The position numbers were made by a program, and so were the translations under genes. The notes under the pieces are model-generated. The model saw only the letters and a program-made list of their open reading frames with translations, had not been told where the DNA came from and did not search any database. Positions 5,709 through 9,938 of a stretch of 9,938 bases of DNA are shown here, in pieces. The DNA is from an uncultured Blautia sp. (GTDB lineage: Bacteria; Bacillota; Clostridia; Lachnospirales; Lachnospiraceae), in contig USPF01000064.1 of NCBI GenBank assembly GCA_900556555.1, positions 1 through 9,938 of the forward strand, given 5' to 3'. The first letter of the stretch is position 1, and each line of letters opens with the position of its first letter.

Positions 5709-7781
5709 ATGGCGAAATATCTTGTGATTGTGGAATCCCCGGCGAAAGTAAAAACAATTAAAAAATTTCTCGGTTCCAATTACGAAGTAATGGCATCTAA
5801 TGGTCATGTGCGGGATTTACCTAAGAGCCAGCTTGGGGTGGATGTAGAACATGATTATGAACCCAAATATATCACCATCAGAGGAAAGGGAGATATTCTA
5901 GCTGCACTCCGTAAAGCAGCAAAAAAAGCAGATAAAGTATATCTGGCAACGGACCCTGACCGGGAAGGAGAAGCTATATCATGGCATCTTGCTCATTCCT
6001 TGAAACTGGATGAGAAGAAGATGCGGAGAATTACCTTTAATGAAATTACAAAAACAGCAGTAAAAGCATCTATTAAAGAAGGACGGGAGATAGACCAGAA
6101 CTTGGTAGATGCACAGCAGACCAGACGTATCTTAGACCGTATGGTGGGATATAAGATCAGCCCGGTGCTGTGGGCAAAAGTGAAGAGAGGACTCAGTGCA
6201 GGCCGTGTCCAGTCCGTGGCACTTAGAATCATTGGAGACAGAGAAGAAGAAATTAATAATTTTATTCCAGAAGAATACTGGTCTTTGGATGCAGAATTTT
6301 CTATAGAAGGTGAGAAAAAACCTTTGGCAGCAAAATTCTATGGCATGAAAAATAAAAAAATAAATATTCATTCCAAGGAAGAACTGGATAAAATTCTGGC
6401 GGATCTAAAAGATGCAAAATATCAGGTGGCTGAGGTGAAACATGGAGAGAGAAGCAAGAAAGCACCGCTTCCGTTCACCACAAGTACCCTGCAGCAGGAG
6501 GCATCTAAGGTACTGAATTTTTCCACTCAGAAGACAATGCGGCTGGCTCAGCAGCTGTATGAAGGAATTGATATCAAAGGAAATGGAACGGTAGGTATCA
6601 TTACCTATCTGCGTACGGATTCAACCAGAATTTCAGAAGAGGCAGATGCAGCGGCAAGAGCATATATCACAGAAGAATACGGAGAAAACTATGTGGCTGC
6701 AGATGACAAGAAGAGTGACGGCAAAAAGAAGATTCAGGATGCCCATGAGGCAATCCGTCCTACAGATATTTCCAGGACTCCGATTTCTCTGAAAGACTCT
6801 CTTTCCAGAGATCAGTACCGTCTGTATCAGTTGATCTGGAAACGTTTCACAGCCAGCAGAATGCAGCAGGCGAAATATGAAACTACTTCTGTGAAAATCC
6901 AGGGCGGAGAATATTACTTTACGGTAGCTGCATCGAAATTGAAATTTGACGGTTTTATGACTGTTTACACTCAGGATGATGAGGAAAAGCAGGAAAATCA
7001 GTTATTAGTAAAGAGTATTGATGAAAATACAGAAATCACACTGAAAGACTTAAAAGAACAGCAGCATTTCACACAGCCGCCAGCTCATTATACAGAAGCG
7101 TCTCTGGTCAAGACACTGGAAGAACTGGGCATCGGAAGACCAAGTACCTATGCACCTACCATTACGACCATCATTGCAAGACGGTATGTGGCAAAAGAGA
7201 ACAAGAACCTGTATATGACAGAATTGGGTGAAGTAGTGAATAACATCATGAAGGAAGCATTTACCAGTATTGTAGATGTGAATTTCACTGCAACCATGGA
7301 AGAACTGTTAGACTGTGTAGGTGAGGGCAAGGTACAGTGGAAGACAGTTATCCGGAATTTTTATCCTGATTTGGAAGAAGCCGTAGAAAAGGCAGAGAAA
7401 GAACTGGAACAGGTAAAAATAGAAGATGAAGTGACAGATGTGGTTTGTGATCTCTGCGGAAGAAATATGGTCATAAAATACGGACCTCATGGAAAATTCC
7501 TGGCATGTCCAGGATTTCCGGAGTGTAAAAATACAAAACCATATCTTGAGAAAATCGGTGTACCATGTCCGGTCTGCGGCAAAGATGTGGTTGTCAAGAG
7601 AAGTAAGAAGGGGCGGCTTTATTACGGATGTGAAAACAATCCGGAATGTGAATTTATGTCATGGCAAAAACCTTCAAAGAAAAAATGCCCTGTGTGCGGC
7701 AGTTATATGCTGGAAAAAGGGAATAAGCTGGTATGTGCGTCAGAACACTGTGGATATGTGGAGACAAAACAGCCGGAATAA
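5709..7781 (+). CDS. topA: DNA topoisomerase I (type IA)
   Basis: The 690-residue enzyme relaxes negative supercoils by cutting one strand and passing the other. Its TOPRIM domain has Glu9 in VIVESPAKVKTI and the metal triad Asp82, Asp84, Glu86 in ATDPDREGEA. GLSAGRVQSVALR at 162-174 is a core motif, and the catalytic tyrosine is Tyr300 in ITYLRTDSTR. LGIGRPSTYAPTI lies in the core domain further on. The C-terminus carries three four-cysteine zinc modules, starting with CDLCGRNM, CPVCGKDV and CPVCGSYM, then a short tail ending in KQPE. The ATG at 5709 follows AGGAGG by 5 bases; the in-frame ATG at 5688 lies inside the end of dprA, before that site, and is rejected. The gene shares its transcript with yifB and dprA by spacing and is closed by a terminator. 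Confidence 0.98.
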   Translation: MAKYLVIVESPAKVKTIKKFLGSNYEVMASNGHVRDLPKSQLGVDVEHDYEPKYITIRGKGDILAALRKAAKKADKVYLATDPDREGEAISWHLAHSLKLDEKKMRRITFNEITKTAVKASIKEGREIDQNLVDAQQTRRILDRMVGYKISPVLWAKVKRGLSAGRVQSVALRIIGDREEEINNFIPEEYWSLDAEFSIEGEKKPLAAKFYGMKNKKINIHSKEELDKILADLKDAKYQVAEVKHGERSKKAPLPFTTSTLQQEASKVLNFSTQKTMRLAQQLYEGIDIKGNGTVGIITYLRTDSTRISEEADAAARAYITEEYGENYVAADDKKSDGKKKIQDAHEAIRPTDISRTPISLKDSLSRDQYRLYQLIWKRFTASRMQQAKYETTSVKIQGGEYYFTVAASKLKFDGFMTVYTQDDEEKQENQLLVKSIDENTEITLKDLKEQQHFTQPPAHYTEASLVKTLEELGIGRPSTYAPTITTIIARRYVAKENKNLYMTELGEVVNNIMKEAFTSIVDVNFTATMEELLDCVGEGKVQWKTVIRNFYPDLEEAVEKAEKELEQVKIEDEVTDVVCDLCGRNMVIKYGPHGKFLACPGFPECKNTKPYLEKIGVPCPVCGKDVVVKRSKKGRLYYGCENNPECEFMSWQKPSKKKCPVCGSYMLEKGNKLVCASEHCGYVETKQPE

Positions 7782-7810
7782 AAAAATCCTGCGTAAGCGG
7801 GATTTTTTTT
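7782..7810 (+). terminator. Intrinsic terminator after topA
   Basis: Starting right after the topA stop, AAAAATCCTGC at 7782-7792 pairs through a GTAA loop (7793-7796) with GCGGGATTTTT at 7797-7807, with one T-G pair, and runs into T residues to 7810. The A-run on the left arm could let it work on the other strand too, but no minus-strand gene needs it. Confidence 0.9.
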
Positions 7811-7818
7811 ATATCGAA

Positions 7819-7833
7819 AAAATACAGAAAATT
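7819..7833. promoter_or_regulatory. Candidate CodY box upstream of codY
   Basis: The 15 bases AAAATACAGAAAATT match 12 of 15 positions of the CodY box AATTTTCWGAAAATT. Weaker copies are at 7869-7883 (11 of 15) and at 7898-7912 (10 of 15, core TTTCAGAAA), the last overlapping the codY promoter. CodY autoregulation is known in other Firmicutes. The region is very AT-rich, so chance matches are likely. Confidence 0.4.
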
Positions 7834-7896
7834 CGATAGGCATTGAAAAAAAATAAATAATACTTGAAAATAGACTGAAAATATCTTATTTTTACG

Positions 7897-7925
7897 TTGC
7901 TTTCAGAAATATCGTGTGATAAAAT
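7897..7925 (+). promoter_or_regulatory. Sigma-A promoter of codY
   Basis: TTGCTT at 7897-7902 and TAAAAT at 7920-7925 are separated by exactly 17 bases, with a TGTGA just before the -10. Transcription would start near 7932, leaving a leader of about 45 bases before the codY ATG. Confidence 0.75.
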
Positions 7926-7976
7926 AAGATAGACGTAAAATAGTCATGGAAATGAAAAAAAGAGAGGAGGTTCACC

Positions 7977-8768
7977 ATGAGTGTACAATTATTAGACAGA
8001 ACAAGAAAAATAAATAAACTTCTTCACAATAATCATGCATCAAAAGTTTTATTTAATGATATCTGCGAAGTCATGGTAGAAACGCTGGATTCCAACATTT
8101 TAGTAATGAGCAGAAAGGGAAAGGTTCTGGGAGTAGGGCTTTGTCCTGGTGTAGACGAAATCACAGAGTTAATTGACAGTGAAGTGGGAGGACATATTGA
8201 TAAACTGTTAAACGAGAGATTGTTAGGAGTTTTGTCCACAAAAGAAAATGTGAACCTTCAGACCCTTGGATTTGAATCACCGGATATCGGTAAATATGTG
8301 GCAATCATCAGCCCAATCGATATTGCAGGGGAAAGACTGGGAACTCTGTTTATGTACCGCAGTGCAAGAACCTACGATATCGAAGATATTATTGTCAGTG
8401 AGTACGGAACAACGGTAGTCGGCCTGGAAATGATGCGCTCCGTACATGAAGAAAATGCAGAGGAAAACAGAAAAATCCAGGTTGTAAAATCTGCATTTAA
8501 TACCTTGTCCTTCTCAGAATTAGAGGCAATCATCCACATTTTTGATGAGTTAAACGGGGATGAAGGAATTCTGGTGGCAAGCAAGATTGCAGACCGGGTA
8601 GGGATTACCCGTTCCGTTATTGTAAATGCCCTCAGAAAATTTGAGAGTGCAGGGGTCATTGAATCACGTTCCTCAGGTATGAAGGGAACATATATTAAAG
8701 TTCTCAATGAAGTGATTTTTGATGAACTGGAAGAGATTAAGAAACGGAAATTAGTGAAAAATAAATAG
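7977..8768 (+). CDS. codY: CodY, GTP- and nutrient-responsive global transcriptional regulator
   Basis: The 263-residue protein has the CodY layout. The N-terminal GAF-type ligand domain (about 1-155) includes SNILVMSRKGKVLG at 39-52, GERLGTLFMYRS at 118-129 and SEYGTTVVGLEMMR at 141-154. A linker helix and a winged helix-turn-helix follow at about 180-245 (FSELEAIIHIFDEL, ASKIADRVGITRSVIVNAL, GMKGTYIKVLN). The DNA-reading helix appears identical to that of B. subtilis. CodY represses nitrogen, transport and stationary-phase genes when GTP and branched-chain amino acids are plentiful. The effector loop near residues 55-90 differs much more: by eye, the B. subtilis Arg61 that holds isoleucine aligns with Thr63. 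The ATG follows GAGAGGAGG at good spacing. The gene stands alone between two terminators, with its own promoter. Confidence 0.97.
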   Translation: MSVQLLDRTRKINKLLHNNHASKVLFNDICEVMVETLDSNILVMSRKGKVLGVGLCPGVDEITELIDSEVGGHIDKLLNERLLGVLSTKENVNLQTLGFESPDIGKYVAIISPIDIAGERLGTLFMYRSARTYDIEDIIVSEYGTTVVGLEMMRSVHEENAEENRKIQVVKSAFNTLSFSELEAIIHIFDELNGDEGILVASKIADRVGITRSVIVNALRKFESAGVIESRSSGMKGTYIKVLNEVIFDELEEIKKRKLVKNK

Positions 8769-8779
8769 TGTATTTATTC

Positions 8780-8811
8780 AAAAAGAGAGCCAGACAGAGG
8801 CTCTCTTTTTT
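8780..8811 (+). terminator. Intrinsic terminator after codY
   Basis: AAAAAGAGAGCC at 8780-8791 pairs perfectly over 12 bases with GGCTCTCTTTTT at 8799-8810. The loop is AGACAGA and the right arm ends in six T residues. It begins 12 bases after the codY stop. Confidence 0.95.
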
Positions 8812-9001
8812 GGAGGTTATAGGTATAAAAATTGGCATAAATACATAGAATGAATAAGAATGCCAAAGCTATATGGAAAAAGAGGATTTATAAAATAAAT
8901 ATAAAATCCACTCAAAAACAAAAAAGTAAGATAAATATAGATATAAAGAGTAAAAAAGAGAAAAAGAAAGATAGTAAATATATCCAGAAAACTATATCCA
9001 G
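8812..9001. other. AT- and purine-rich non-coding stretch between codY and groES
   Basis: There is no credible gene here on either strand. From about 8911 to 8975 the plus strand is nearly all A and G with scattered T. A nine-base direct repeat TATATCCAG occurs at 8979-8987 and 8993-9001, just before the groES promoter, and GGATTTATA at 8884-8892 nearly pairs with a copy ending at 8909. Nothing assigns a role; it may simply be an upstream AT-rich region that favours the groESL promoter. Confidence 0.6.
8832..8866. repeat. Inverted repeat of 7 bp upstream of groESL
   Basis: TTGGCAT at 8832-8838 is matched by ATGCCAA at 8860-8866, with 21 bases between. It lies after the codY terminator and well before the groES promoter. 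The long spacer makes a stable RNA hairpin unlikely; a protein binding site or chance are both possible. Confidence 0.35.
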
Positions 9002-9030
9002 TTGCGAAAAAACTCCAAATTAACTAATAT
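9002..9030 (+). promoter_or_regulatory. Sigma-A promoter of groES-groEL
   Basis: TTGCGA at 9002-9007 and TAATAT at 9025-9030 are 17 bases apart. The predicted start near 9037 falls just before the CIRCE operator, the standard arrangement for HrcA-controlled chaperone operons. Confidence 0.8.
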
Positions 9031-9041
9031 ATGACTATCGG

Positions 9042-9068
9042 TTAGCACTCGATAAGAATGAGTGCTAA
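9042..9068. promoter_or_regulatory. CIRCE operator (HrcA binding site)
   Basis: TTAGCACTC at 9042-9050 and GAGTGCTAA at 9060-9068 form the perfect consensus inverted repeat with the exact nine-base spacer. HrcA represses groESL here and is released on heat shock. The operator is at the start of the transcript, 39 bases before the groES ATG. Confidence 0.99.
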
Positions 9069-9071
9069 TAA

Positions 9072-9392
<321 letters not shown>

Positions 9393-9402
9393 TAGAAAAT
9401 AG

Positions 9403-9938
<536 letters not shown>

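Overview
The window looks like chromosome from an AT-rich Gram-positive clostridium, most likely a gut Lachnospiraceae. The reasons are the strong AGGAGG-type ribosome sites, the gene order yifB/comM - dprA - topA - codY, a groESL operon under a CIRCE operator, a sporulation sigma factor, and a PLP decarboxylase that closely resembles, from memory, the tryptophan decarboxylase of Ruminococcus gnavus. No species can be named from sequence alone.

Left part (1 to about 2.8 kb) looks accessory. It holds the first 269 codons of a large serine recombinase (minus strand, running off the left edge). A small unrecognised gene points the opposite way and has a perfect 13-bp inverted repeat at its 3' end. 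Next comes a complete minus-strand aromatic-L-amino-acid (probably tryptophan) decarboxylase. Immediately right of this block is the 5' end of sigK, the late mother-cell sporulation sigma factor. It is normal from its GTG start to the motif YAARCIDN and then changes abruptly into unrelated sequence with a stop 13 codons later. That break falls at the place where, as I recall, the skin element splits Bacillus subtilis sigK. The simplest reading is that 1 to about 2798 is one end of a skin-like element whose recombinase and a decarboxylase cargo gene are visible, with the 3' half of sigK beyond the left edge. A truncation by a mobile element or deletion is the main alternative.

Middle part (3.28 to 8.8 kb) is ordinary housekeeping DNA on the plus strand. 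yifB/comM, dprA and topA are packed as one probable operon: the dprA ribosome site overlaps the yifB stop, and the topA ribosome site lies inside the end of dprA. A strong hairpin terminator follows topA. codY then has its own sigma-A promoter, CodY-box-like sites and a perfect 12-bp-stem terminator. sigK and yifB diverge from a 219-bp gap carrying a SigE-like promoter on the sigK side.

Right part (8.8 kb to the end) is an AT- and purine-rich non-coding stretch, then a textbook sigma-A promoter and perfect CIRCE operator driving groES and groEL; groEL is cut by the window edge. No tRNA, rRNA or CRISPR array was seen.
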